Shown: positions 51,395 through 60,321 of the stretch, in pieces
Position numbering within the stretch: position 1 is the first letter of the stretch
How the letters are laid out: each line of letters starts with the position of its first letter
Source: Acidobacteriaceae bacterium
GTDB lineage: Bacteria; Acidobacteriota; Terriglobia; Terriglobales; Acidobacteriaceae
DNA: 64,000 bases
Reading direction: 5' to 3'
Assembly: GCA_003139095.1 (NCBI GenBank)
Contig: PLHW01000008.1
Span: 160,638-224,637 of the forward strand
Notes under the pieces: model-generated
Database searches by the model: none
What the model saw: only the letters and a program-made list of their open reading frames with translations
What the model was told of the DNA's origin: nothing
Made by a program: the position numbers and the translations under genes

Positions 51395-53575
51395 TTATTT
51401 GCCTGTGCCGCTCAAAGCCACCGTCTGGGGGCTGCCCGCGGCGTTGTCGGTGAACAACAACTGACCCGTGCGCAGGCCCGTCTGAGTCGGCTTGAAGTCG
51501 ACCTTCACGATGCAGCTTGCACCCTTGGCCAGCGTACTGCCGCAGGCCGTCTTGCCGGTGAACGGCGCTACAGCAAAGTCACCAGTGGTGGTGATGCTGG
51601 TGAAGTTCAGCGTGGACTGGCCGGTGTTTGAGACCGTCACCTTCTTGGCTCCGGAGGTGTTGCCAACCACTACCTTACCCCACTTCAGCGAAGTGGGATT
51701 GAGGCTCACGACCGGTCCGCTGGCCGTAATCGTCAGGCTGATCGTGGTGCTCTGCGAGATCGAGCCCGAAACGCCACTGATAGTGACGGTGGACGTGCCG
51801 ATCGCTGCTTGCGCACTCGCGGTCAGAGTCAGGGTGCTGGTTGTGGTCGTCGGGTTGGGATTGAAGCCAGCCGTAACCCCATTAGGTAGGCCGGTTGCGC
51901 TCAAGGTAACGCTGCCGTTGAAGCCGTTCTCGGGAACGACCGTAATCGTGCTCGTACCCTGGCTTCCCTCGGCAATCGTCAGCGAGTTCGGATTCGCGGT
52001 CAAGCTAAAGGTTTGCGCGCCCGTGCAGCCCGGAAAGGCAAACGAGCCGATGCGGGTATGCCAGTTGAAGGTGCCGGTGCTTTGCTCGTATTGGGCGACA
52101 TACCAGAAGGTGCAATCGTCGGTCGGATCAACCTGCATGGCCGAGTAATCGCCCCAACGGGAGAGGCCGGAGGATTGCGAACCGCCGCCCTCGATGATGC
52201 TGATTTCGGTCTCGAGAGTACCAGACGGATCGGTCGGCACGCGGCCGGCGAAGCGGTTGGCAGGATGGAGGCTGCTGCTGGAAGCGCTGTAGCCGACGGC
52301 GATATCGCCGTTTTGATCTTCCGCCGCGCTGGCCATCCAGCGCCAGGTCGAGTCGGGAGCGTAGGTGCCCTGCTGGTTGAGAGTCACCGCGCCGGCCGGG
52401 TCGTAGAGTTCATACCAGCGAACGGCGCCCTTGCCGCTGTTGAGGACCGTATTGTTCACAACCGCGCGATCATGATCGGAGAAATGGCGCACCGCAAAGC
52501 GGTACATCTGGAGATCGCCGAGTGCATCGAGCGTCTGCGAGGTTCCGGACTGGGGCACGCAAGCGCTGTGGCAGGCATCGCTGAAGGAGGAGACAGTGAT
52601 CTTCGTAGCCGCTGACATAGTCGCAGTCCCGGAGGCGAAGTTGAGGGCCAAGGTGCGGAGATACAACTGGGTCGAGGTGCCGTTGTCGTGGTTGATGAAT
52701 ACTCCGGGCGTTCCGTCGGCGGGAGGAGTGGGACCATCCATATCGGAAGGCAGATAGCTAAATTCGCTGCTCGGAGTCATCTGGCAAAGCTGCTTGGCGG
52801 AAGAATCGCCGGCGAGCATCTTGGTGCGGTCCAGACCGCAAAGGTCGGCACCGCCGTAGGACTGAAAGTTGATGAAGATGTCATAGCTGGCCAGGTACGC
52901 GCTGTTGCTGGCAGTGGCCCAGGTGCCAAGTTTTGGATAGTCGTTGAGGTTGGAGCCGAACGAGTAGCCGTAGAGGTAGTAGGCGCCGGTCGGATCGTTG
53001 GTCTTGGAAACGGCGATACATTCAGAGGTAGTGGAGCCGGAGCCGATCATGCTGAGCACCCAGCGGTCGGCGGCGCGGTCATAAAGGACGACGGGATCGC
53101 CGTAGGTGCTGGAAGAGCAGTCGCCGGCGAGACCGGAAAAGATGTTCTGAATATTGGTGGGCCCAGCGATGGTCCCGCCGGTCTTGTTGAAGACCTGGAA
53201 CAGGACGTTGACGACTTCGACGATGTCATTGGGACCGACGGCCATGTTGGAGTCGGAGGGTGCGTAACCGTTGGAGGAGATGCCATCGAAGTCAACGCCC
53301 AAGACGGCCTGGAGGGGGCCAATCTCTTCTTTCTGCAAGGCCGGGTCTTCTCCGCCAACCGGACCGTTCACGTGGTTCGGGCTGCGCCGTGGTTCCGGCA
53401 TTTCTTTCCCCGGAAACATGGAGAATTCGACGGGCATGTCAGCCACGGGCATGGACTCGCCGAAGGTGGGGGTCATAACGATGGTTTTGTTCTGCTTGGT
53501 TTTGGCAAAGGCCAGCGTGGATAACGCCAGACCACAAAGAGCGAGAGTACGAAGCACAGTACCTATCCGAACCAT
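51395..53575 (-). CDS. Secreted protein with Ig-like and choice-of-anchor D modules, N-terminal domain unknown
   Basis: The ATG at 53575 gives 726 residues with a signal peptide (VLRTLALCGLALSTLAFAKT) and a ribosome site (CACGAGGAAAACCAA). The large N-terminal region (about 60-510) is beta-propeller-like, with Ser/Thr/Tyr-rich turns (GYAPSDSNMAVGPNDIVEVV, ADRWVLSMIGSGSTTSECIA). The C-terminal part carries an Ig-like module (SLTIAEGSQGTSTITVVPEN) and one choice-of-anchor D module (SLNPTSLKWGKVVVGNTSGA), closely like those at 34026 and 48486. No catalytic site is recognised. The modules suggest a surface-anchored protein. Confidence 0.82.
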   Translation of the reverse strand: MVRIGTVLRTLALCGLALSTLAFAKTKQNKTIVMTPTFGESMPVADMPVEFSMFPGKEMPEPRRSPNHVNGPVGGEDPALQKEEIGPLQAVLGVDFDGISSNGYAPSDSNMAVGPNDIVEVVNVLFQVFNKTGGTIAGPTNIQNIFSGLAGDCSSSTYGDPVVLYDRAADRWVLSMIGSGSTTSECIAVSKTNDPTGAYYLYGYSFGSNLNDYPKLGTWATASNSAYLASYDIFINFQSYGGADLCGLDRTKMLAGDSSAKQLCQMTPSSEFSYLPSDMDGPTPPADGTPGVFINHDNGTSTQLYLRTLALNFASGTATMSAATKITVSSFSDACHSACVPQSGTSQTLDALGDLQMYRFAVRHFSDHDRAVVNNTVLNSGKGAVRWYELYDPAGAVTLNQQGTYAPDSTWRWMASAAEDQNGDIAVGYSASSSSLHPANRFAGRVPTDPSGTLETEISIIEGGGSQSSGLSRWGDYSAMQVDPTDDCTFWYVAQYEQSTGTFNWHTRIGSFAFPGCTGAQTFSLTANPNSLTIAEGSQGTSTITVVPENGFNGSVTLSATGLPNGVTAGFNPNPTTTTSTLTLTASAQAAIGTSTVTISGVSGSISQSTTISLTITASGPVVSLNPTSLKWGKVVVGNTSGAKKVTVSNTGQSTLNFTSITTTGDFAVAPFTGKTACGSTLAKGASCIVKVDFKPTQTGLRTGQLLFTDNAAGSPQTVALSGTGK

Positions 53576-54056
53576 TTGGTTTTCCTCGTGAAGAATTTCA
53601 TGTTGCTGGAGTTGATCTATCGCATCGATCCGCATCTCTTGCTGTGACACTTTTCCTGCCCCTGATTTGTCCGAAGTGGCGATTCCGTCTCTCAATTCCG
53701 GGGCACACAAATCCCGCGCTGGTGCGAAATGCTTGCTGAAACGCGTTCGGCAAACCGTTCGGGGGGGCGAAGGTGGGCTACTAGCGCATATAGTTTATAG
53801 CCCGGTTCTCCGAGGAAAGCACGGAGATTTTTGGGCGCAGACAATCTTTTTACAAGAAGATGAACTTGTTTGCACAAGAATGGAAAAACGCGAGACTGTC
53901 GAGTGCCGGCAGCGATGCCAATGTGGGTACGTGGCACTACAAAGTGTTGAGGTGGGGGTGGGATGCCGCGCATTTGGAGTTGCATTTGGGCTGTGGCGAA
54001 ACCCAGTCATTCGCCACGTGCGCGGCCCGAGTGGGAAACGGGTTGCATTCGCGAGG
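53576..54056. other. Intergenic gap
   Basis: About 480 bases. Several short open frames exist on both strands, but none has a credible start, ribosome site or family resemblance. No repeat is recognised. Confidence 0.4.
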
Positions 54057-54545
54057 CTACAAAGTGTCGCGAGGGCGGGCGCCGGGAGTAACGCCGAGGT
54101 CCATGAAGCCGAGATCGCGCGCCTCATCGCGCACGGAGCTGAGCGCAACCATGACTTCGCGAATGTAGTAGAGGCTGGCGAGGAGCAGACAGATCAGCGC
54201 GATCACAAAAACAATCGCCGCCGCGAGCTCGGCATCTTTGAAATACAGTCCCAGGCCGAGCAACAGGCACGATGAAATGGTGGCCGCGAGCGAGATGAGC
54301 GCCACCAGGAAACAGCGGCGAATAATCTCGGCGCGTTTTTCGATGGAGGCGATCTGCGCGGTGTAAGCTTCGGCCTCCTGCATGCGATCGTTGCGGGCGG
54401 CATCGTGCTTGGCGTGAACGAACTGCCGCAGGCGGCTGACAATTCCCATGAGGCGGACGTTAATGGAGAGAATGAGCAGCGAAGTCGCCGAGACAAAAAT
54501 TGCGGGCGCGAGGAAAGCTTGAAAGAGTCGAGAAATTTCGTTCAT
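54057..54545 (-). CDS. DUF2721 membrane protein
   Basis: The ATG at 54545 gives 162 residues; the frame extends further, but without a credible start. It matches the DUF2721 pattern: FLAPAIFVSATSLLILSINV (helix 1), then RLMGIVSRLRQFVHAKHDAA, an amphipathic segment with TAQIASIEKRAEIIRRCFLV, and two more helices (about 85-105 and 113-135). Three membrane helices are predicted. The function of this family is unknown. It is followed by another small membrane protein on the same strand upstream. Confidence 0.86.
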   Translation of the reverse strand: MNEISRLFQAFLAPAIFVSATSLLILSINVRLMGIVSRLRQFVHAKHDAARNDRMQEAEAYTAQIASIEKRAEIIRRCFLVALISLAATISSCLLLGLGLYFKDAELAAAIVFVIALICLLLASLYYIREVMVALSSVRDEARDLGFMDLGVTPGARPRDTL

Positions 54546-54717
54546 CGAGTTGGGCCGGAATTGGCGATTGCAGCGATTCTGGGGAATCCGATATATAGGA
54601 TAGACCCACCGGGGGGCGAAAAACGAACGGTGTGGAGAGCCGGGACTGGAAATCGGGAGACTTGAGCTCGCCGCGGGCAAGCAACGGTCCAATCCACGAA
54701 ACCAAGCGAGCGGGGCC

Positions 54718-54939
54718 TTAGAACTTCCTTCGCAGGAATTCGAACAGGCTGTAGCCGATGAGGGCCGAAATCATGGCGATGGCGAAATTGGCGGGGGTGA
54801 ACACGTCGGTGAGCGCCGACGCCAGACCTTTTTTCTCCCCCAGGCCCGAGCGCTCGAATTCTCCCATGAGGAGATTGGAATAAAAAAGGAAGACGATGAA
54901 GGCCACCTCGATCACCGCTCTCCAGGTATTTTTGTTCAT
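54718..54939 (-). CDS. Small membrane protein of unknown function
   Basis: The ATG at 54939 gives 73 residues. Two hydrophobic segments, VIEVAFIVFLFYSNLLMGEF (about 8-27) and FAIAMISALIGYSLFEFLRR (about 51-70), flank a charged loop (ERSGLGEKKGLASALTDVF). It ends with the basic tail RRKF. No family is recognised. It lies upstream of the DUF2721 gene on the same strand, so the two could be co-transcribed. Confidence 0.66.
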   Translation of the reverse strand: MNKNTWRAVIEVAFIVFLFYSNLLMGEFERSGLGEKKGLASALTDVFTPANFAIAMISALIGYSLFEFLRRKF

Positions 54940-55192
54940 GGCAATAAGGGGCGCTCGGCCTTCCATTGGCGCGTGCAGACGCGGCATGGAACCGTTAACG
55001 CGCCGACACTTCTCGAACCCATGTCTCGAAAACCGTGAGACGTGGGGCACCCATCGCAGTCCGCTGCGCGCTTCGTCTTCGTCCGATTTCTCCTAGACAT
55101 TTGTGAGGATATAGCGATCCGTTTTCACGAACAACAGGAATCGTGCAAAGGCGCTCGCGTCGCGGACATTCGCGCTCCCTTACAATTGCGGG

Positions 55193-56407
55193 GTGCGGAT
55201 TCTGATCTCGGCCGGGGAAGCGTCCGGCGAAATGTACGGCGCGCAACTGATGCAGGCGCTCGAAGCGCGCATGGCCACGGGTGATTCTGGGACGTTTGGC
55301 GGACGAGCAGATGCGGAGATCACATTTTTTGGCGCGGGCGGCGAGCGAATGCGCGCTGCCGGCTGCGAGATCGTTGTCGACGCGAAGGATCTGGCGGTGG
55401 TCGGCATCACGGAAATCGTCGGCCATCTGCCGAAGATTCTCGGCCTCTATAAGAAGCTGCTGCGCGCGGCCGATGAACGGCGGCCGGATTTGGCGGTGAT
55501 GATTGACGCGCCTGCGTTCAACTGGCGCGTCGCGCGGCAGATGCGCAGACGCGGCATTCCGGTGGTGTATTACGTTTGCCCCCAGTTCTGGGCGTGGAGA
55601 CAAGGACGAGTCAAGCTGCTGCGCAAGTACGTGGACAAGGCGCTCGTCATCTTCCCGTTCGAGGAGAAGTTCTACGGCGATCGCGGAGTGGATGCGACGT
55701 TTGTCGGGCATCCGCTGGCGGATTTGCCCGCGCCGTCGGTGACGCGGGAAGCGTATGCTGCGGAGTTCGGGCTGGACGCGGCGAAGCCTTGGATCACGCT
55801 GATGCCAGGCAGCCGGCGCAAAGAAGTGCGCATGATTCTGCCGACGATGCTGGAGGCGGTTCGGCAATTGGGAAGCGCATATGAATTTGTGCTTCCGGTG
55901 GCGCGAACGTTGGAGGCGGCATTTGTGAGGACGCTGATCGAGGCGCAGGAATCGGCGATGGACGGTCGCGGCAAGCGCGAAGGCCCGCGTATTCGGCTGG
56001 TTCCGGACGCGTTGCCGTCGCTCTATCACGCGCGAGCGGCGATTGTGGCGAGCGGCACAGCGACCGTGGAGGCGGCGATTATGGGAACACCGTTCACGAT
56101 GGTGTATCGCGTTTCGCCGCTGACGTATGCGCTGGGCAAACCGCGGGTGAAGGTTCCGTATTACGCGATGGTCAACCTGATTGCGGGAGAACAGATTGTT
56201 CCCGAGTTGGTGCAGGATAAGTTTACGGCGGGGAATGTAGTGGAGGAGATGCAGAGGATTCTTCCCGACGGCGAGGCTCGGACGCGAATGATTGCGGGCC
56301 TGGCGCGGGTGAAGGCGCGGCTGAAGCAGGGGAGCGGTGGAGGACATCCGTCGGAAAAGGCCGCGGGAATTATTGGGGAGATGCTGGGGCAAATTCGCCG
56401 GGGATAG
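55193..56407 (+). CDS. lpxB: Lipid-A-disaccharide synthase
   Basis: A GTG at 55193 gives 404 residues. The family start motif reads RILISAGEASGEMYGAQLMQ (the usual form has GEASGDL.GA), followed by DAPAFNWRVARQMRRRGIPV, VYYVCPQFWAWRQGRVKLLR and the C-terminal GTATVEAAIMGTPFTMVYRV. It joins UDP-diacylglucosamine to lipid X at the inner membrane, so the cell makes lipopolysaccharide. No other lpx gene is nearby. There is no strong ribosome site before the GTG (GCGGG), but no other start fits the family. Confidence 0.95.
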   Translation: MRILISAGEASGEMYGAQLMQALEARMATGDSGTFGGRADAEITFFGAGGERMRAAGCEIVVDAKDLAVVGITEIVGHLPKILGLYKKLLRAADERRPDLAVMIDAPAFNWRVARQMRRRGIPVVYYVCPQFWAWRQGRVKLLRKYVDKALVIFPFEEKFYGDRGVDATFVGHPLADLPAPSVTREAYAAEFGLDAAKPWITLMPGSRRKEVRMILPTMLEAVRQLGSAYEFVLPVARTLEAAFVRTLIEAQESAMDGRGKREGPRIRLVPDALPSLYHARAAIVASGTATVEAAIMGTPFTMVYRVSPLTYALGKPRVKVPYYAMVNLIAGEQIVPELVQDKFTAGNVVEEMQRILPDGEARTRMIAGLARVKARLKQGSGGGHPSEKAAGIIGEMLGQIRRG

Positions 56408-56435
56408 CTTTGGCTGTGGGAGTTCTAAACGCAGA

Positions 56436-56578
56436 GATCGCGGAGTTTATTGGCTAAGGCCTTTTGCCGTCGCTGCACACTTTTCCGATTGCTTGGCTGG
56501 TACTGTGGGCCAAAGCCTTTAACCACGGGGGACACGAGGGAACCCGGAGGAAGTCAAAGGCTTGAAGCTGCTTAGGAC
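56436..56578. repeat. Interspersed repeat, 'CCTTTAACCACGGGGGACACG' copy
   Basis: AAACGCAGAGATCGCGGAG is followed, about 60 bases on, by AAAGCCTTTAACCACGGGGG, ACACGAGGGAACCCGGAGG and AAGTCAAAGGCTTGAAGC. The second block closely matches the copy at 1787-1885 (GGGAACCCGGAGGAA, AAGGCTTGAAGC). No gene is present between lpxB and the next gene. Confidence 0.55.
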
Positions 56579-56717
56579 GCGCGTGTCGCCCCAGCCTTGC
56601 CGTGTGCTTGCCGCTCCACCTTGCTGTGCGCTTGTGGGCCCAGCATCTTTTGCGGGAAAATTAACATCATACTTTATGCGGTAATCTCTTTATTGCGATC
56701 ATCTCCAGGAGACTTCC

Positions 56718-58742
56718 TTGACCTTGTTTCAGTCACGGCTCATGCGCCGGGCGCGTTGTGTATATGTCGTGGCAGTGTTGTGTGCTCTCTCCGCGATGTG
56801 CGCGCAGGCCGCGGAAAAGGCGCGCATGCGGGTGGACGACTATCAGATCAGCGCGGAACTGCTGCCCGAAACGCACAAGCTGAGCGCCCACGCAACGGTG
56901 AAAGTCACGGCGCTCGACGACGTGAGCGTGGCCAGCTTTCAGCTGAATAACGCACTGCGCATCACGAAATTGGTGGATGCGAAGGACCAGCCGCTGACGC
57001 CGGAGCGCAATACGCAGGATTCGAGTATTCGGTTCAGCCTGAACTCGGGGCTTGCGAAGAATGAGACGACCACATTCGCGTTCGACTACGAGGGGACGCT
57101 GGCGAGCCCGGATGATAGCCCCGTGGAGGGATTGAAGCTGGCGTACGTGGGGCCGGATACGAGCTATCTGCTGTATCCGGGATTGTGGTTTCCGGTGGCG
57201 GGATATGGCGTGAACCGGTTTACGGCGACGATCAGCGTGACCGTTCCGGCGCACATGATTGTGATTGGGAGCGGGAGGCAGGCCGCGGCCGCAGCGCCCG
57301 GGGGGAAAAAGGGGCAGGCGGCGAGTTCGCAGATCGCGAACTCGAAGACGTTCACCTTCAGTTGGACGAAGCCGAGTTTTCCGGGGACGATTATTGCGGG
57401 GAGTTTTCAGGAATATAAGAGCGACGAAGCGGGGATGGACCTGCACGTATTTTTCAAGCCGGCGCACGCGGAGCTGGCGTCGGAGTATGGCGCGACCGCG
57501 GTGAAAGAGTTTACGTACTACGTAACGCAGTATGGGAACGCGCCATCGACGCGGCTGCAGGTGGTGGAACTGCCGGACGACACGTTGCCGTCGACGTACG
57601 CGCCGGAGATTGCGGCGATTGCGGGGCGAGCGATCACGGGAAAGCTGAATTACCGGTTGCTGGCGAACACGATCGCGCATCAGTGGTGGGGCGTTTCGGT
57701 AAGTCCGGCGACGAAGGATGACTGGTGGATCGACGACGGGTTTGCGCGCTACTCGGAGGCGCGGTATGTGGAGAGCGCGGCGGGCGCGGCGGGGCTGGAA
57801 GAGATGGTGAAGGACATGTCGGTGGGGGCGCTGGCGTATGACAGCGTGCCGCTTTCGAGCGCGGGCAAGCTGGATTTTTATTCGCCGGAGTTTCAATCGC
57901 TGGTGACCGACAAGGGCGCGATGATCCTGCACATGCTGCGGTATGTGGTGGGGGAGACAAAATTTCTGAAGATCATGCGCGATTTTGCCACGCAGTATGC
58001 GGGAAAACCGGCGAGCACGGACGAGTTCCGCAAGCTGGTGGAGAAAGATTATGGGGAAAGGCTGACGTGGTTCTTCTCGCAGTGGATGGATTCGACGAGC
58101 GCGCCGGAGTTCAAGACGAAATACACGGTGTACCGGCTGGGGAATAACAAGGGCTTTCGCATTGTGGGGGCTATCCAGCAGGACCTGGATTTGTTCCGGA
58201 TGCCGGTGCGGCTGCGGATTGACACGGATGGCAGGACCGAAGAGAAGCGGATCGAGGTGGTGGGGACGGACTCGCCATTTTCGGTGGAGACGTTTGGGCG
58301 GCCGCGGCGGATCTCGATTGATCCGGACAATAATGTATTGACAAATTCGAAGGACATCAAGCTGCGGGCGTCAATATTGCGGGGACAGGGCTTGCAACAG
58401 CAGGGGGACCTGGCGGGGGCGCTCGGCGAATTCAACAAGGCGCTGGACGTGAACAAGAACAGCTCGCTGGCGCATTACCGGATTGCGGAGATTTTTTATC
58501 TACAGAAGAATTACCAGTCGTCGGCGAATGCGTATCGCGAATCGCTGAATGGAGATGGAGAGCCGCGGTGGACGGAGGTCTGGAGCCATCTGCAACTGGG
58601 GAAGATTTTTGACATCACCGGGCAGCGCGAGCGGGCGGTGAACGAATACCGACAGGCGATTCAGACGAACGACAACACGCAAGGGGCACAGGACGAGGCG
58701 CGGCGGTATATGCAGAAACCGTACGAACGGGAGCCGAGCTAG
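56718..58742 (+). CDS. M1-peptidase-like protein with lost zinc site, fused to TPR repeats
   Basis: A 674-residue secreted protein with a signal peptide (about 8-32, ending AQA). Residues about 35-450 align with M1 aminopeptidases: an N-terminal beta-domain, then LANTIAHQWWGVSVSPATKD (about 315-334), where the family has HELAHQWWG, and DDGFARYSEARYVE, where it has NEGFA.Y.E. Here the first zinc His is Asn317, the catalytic Glu is Thr318 and the third ligand Glu is Asp340; only His321 survives. The GAMEN substrate motif is also missing. A TPR domain (about 555-665, such as QQQGDLAGALGEFNKALDVN) follows. It is probably a binding or scaffold protein rather than a peptidase. Confidence 0.88.
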   Translation: MTLFQSRLMRRARCVYVVAVLCALSAMCAQAAEKARMRVDDYQISAELLPETHKLSAHATVKVTALDDVSVASFQLNNALRITKLVDAKDQPLTPERNTQDSSIRFSLNSGLAKNETTTFAFDYEGTLASPDDSPVEGLKLAYVGPDTSYLLYPGLWFPVAGYGVNRFTATISVTVPAHMIVIGSGRQAAAAAPGGKKGQAASSQIANSKTFTFSWTKPSFPGTIIAGSFQEYKSDEAGMDLHVFFKPAHAELASEYGATAVKEFTYYVTQYGNAPSTRLQVVELPDDTLPSTYAPEIAAIAGRAITGKLNYRLLANTIAHQWWGVSVSPATKDDWWIDDGFARYSEARYVESAAGAAGLEEMVKDMSVGALAYDSVPLSSAGKLDFYSPEFQSLVTDKGAMILHMLRYVVGETKFLKIMRDFATQYAGKPASTDEFRKLVEKDYGERLTWFFSQWMDSTSAPEFKTKYTVYRLGNNKGFRIVGAIQQDLDLFRMPVRLRIDTDGRTEEKRIEVVGTDSPFSVETFGRPRRISIDPDNNVLTNSKDIKLRASILRGQGLQQQGDLAGALGEFNKALDVNKNSSLAHYRIAEIFYLQKNYQSSANAYRESLNGDGEPRWTEVWSHLQLGKIFDITGQRERAVNEYRQAIQTNDNTQGAQDEARRYMQKPYEREPS

Positions 58743-59088
58743 GAGCTAGAATCAGCGCGACTCCGGTTCGGGCGGGAGCAGACGTGGTCATCTTCGCGCC
58801 ATATTCCACACAAAAAGTTGACCCGCACGCCGGGGCGATCGGCAGTGCGGGTCGGGAGGAAACAAGAAGAGAATAGCGCGGGTCGGAGTTAATGTCAAGT
58901 AGTTTTATCGACTTTAAGACGATAGGTCTTTTAGGGTGATTATGCCCTCTATTTTCCTGGATTTAGGGCTATCGGGGTGTGCAAGCCTTTTGCGGCGGTG
59001 CGGGCTGTAGCGGAGCAGAGAATCTTCGCAGGTTGGCTTGACCGGGGGTGGGGCGGCGCGTAGATTCTTGGATAGGGGTGAGCGATAT
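58743..59088. other. Intergenic gap before ccmE
   Basis: About 350 bases without a gene. The middle is AT-richer (TAATGTCAAGTAGTTTTATC, GACTTTAAGACGATAGGTC, TTTTAGGGTGATTATG), which may hold the ccm promoter; I could not fix it. No repeat is recognised. Confidence 0.4.
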
Positions 59089-59565
59089 ATGTCGAGCGAG
59101 GCCAGCAAATATTTGAAGTTCGGCGGCGTGACAGTTTTGATACTGTGCTCGCTCGGTTACCTTGCCTACACCGGCGTGCAGGACAGCAAGAGCTACTATG
59201 TCACGATTAAAGAACTAAACACCATGGGCAATGAGGCGTATTCGAAACGGTTGCGAGTGGCGGGGAATGTGGTGCCGGGATCGATTCGACGCACGGGAAC
59301 GCGCGTGGATTTCATGCTGAAGGAAAACGAATTGACGCTGCCGGTTTCCTACACGGGAACGGAGGCGCCGCCGGACACATTTAAGGACGATTCGCAGGCG
59401 CTGGCCGACGGCAGCTTTGGCCGCGACGGCGTTTTTCACGCGAAGCAATTGCAGGCGAAATGCGCGTCGAAGTATGCGCCGGCGCCGGGCGCGACTCCTG
59501 CGGCGGAACCGGCGAAGAGCATGTCGCAGAACCAGGGCGCTGGGGCGAGCGGGATGGCGAATTAA
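59089..59565 (+). CDS. ccmE: Cytochrome c-type biogenesis protein CcmE, CXXXY type
   Basis: The ATG at 59089 gives 158 residues; an upstream frame start lacks a reason to be used. One N-terminal helix (about 10-30, KFGGVTVLILCSLGYLAYTG) anchors a periplasmic OB-fold domain (RLRVAGNVVPGSIRRTGTRV, FMLKENELTLPVSYTGTEAP, PDTFKDDSQALADGSFGRDG). The haem-binding motif is CASKY (Cys125, Tyr129), the CXXXY variant, instead of HXXXY as in E. coli. It carries haem to the ligation step. The Ala/Pro-rich tail is not conserved. It heads a ccmEABCD cluster. Confidence 0.93.
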   Translation: MSSEASKYLKFGGVTVLILCSLGYLAYTGVQDSKSYYVTIKELNTMGNEAYSKRLRVAGNVVPGSIRRTGTRVDFMLKENELTLPVSYTGTEAPPDTFKDDSQALADGSFGRDGVFHAKQLQAKCASKYAPAPGATPAAEPAKSMSQNQGAGASGMAN

Positions 59566-59646
59566 GTCGGATCGTCCGATCGAAATTCAGATCGAAGTGC
59601 AGACCGAAGTAGAGTTGAGCACGATTGCGAAGTAGAAACCTAGCCA

Positions 59647-60321
59647 TTGACTGACAACGCTCCCGTCATCACCGTTCATAATCTGATCAAGCAGTTCGGC
59701 CGCTTCGCGGCTTTGCGCGGAGTCACGGCGGAATTCGCGGGGGGCAAGTTCTACGCCATTTTGGGCGACAACGGCGCGGGGAAGACGACGTTGCTGCGCA
59801 CGCTGGCGGGGCTGAACGAGCCATCGAGCGGGCAAGTTGAGATTCTCGGGTCGCGGCGGTTTCGCGAGATTTGCCGTGAAGTCGGATATATGGCGCATCC
59901 TTCACTGCTGTATGACGAGATGAGCGGCGTGGAGAACCTTGCGTACTTCGCGCAGCTTTATGGGATTGAGGCGCCGGGGCGCGGGGCGGAAGTGATTGCG
60001 GCGGTGGGGCTGGATGCGACGCTGACGCGGCCGGTGGGGCAATACTCGCAGGGGATGAGGCAGCGGATGTCGCTGGCGCGGGCGCTGCTGAACGACCCAA
60101 AAATTCTTTTGCTGGACGAGCCGTTCTCAAATGTGGATCTGCGGTCGGCGCGCGAGATGGTACGCCTGCTGGCCGGTTTGAAAGATCAGGGCAAAACTAT
60201 TTTCGTGGTGACGCACCAAGCCTCACTGTTAGAGGGCGCGGTGGATGAATTTGTCTGGATGGCGGCGGGGAAGATTGTGGGGCGCACGCGGGAGTTGACG
60301 CCCCCGGAGCCGGTGGCATGA
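59647..60321 (+). CDS. ccmA: Haem exporter ATPase CcmA
   Basis: A TTG at 59647 opens 224 residues, the usual length for the ABC ATPase of the CcmABC(D) complex. Walker A is LGDNGAGKTTLLRTLAG (about 38-54), the signature is YSQGMRQRMSLARALL, and Walker B is ILLLDEPFSNVDLRS. It powers release of haem-loaded CcmE from CcmC. The stop overlaps the ccmB start by four bases (ATGA). The TTG is preceded only by a weak site (GAAGTAGAAACC). Confidence 0.94.
   Translation: MTDNAPVITVHNLIKQFGRFAALRGVTAEFAGGKFYAILGDNGAGKTTLLRTLAGLNEPSSGQVEILGSRRFREICREVGYMAHPSLLYDEMSGVENLAYFAQLYGIEAPGRGAEVIAAVGLDATLTRPVGQYSQGMRQRMSLARALLNDPKILLLDEPFSNVDLRSAREMVRLLAGLKDQGKTIFVVTHQASLLEGAVDEFVWMAAGKIVGRTRELTPPEPVA

Noticed and set aside
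53692-53985. A 97-codon minus-strand frame in the gap after the anchor-D gene
   Set aside because: No start context, ribosome site, or protein family resemblance.
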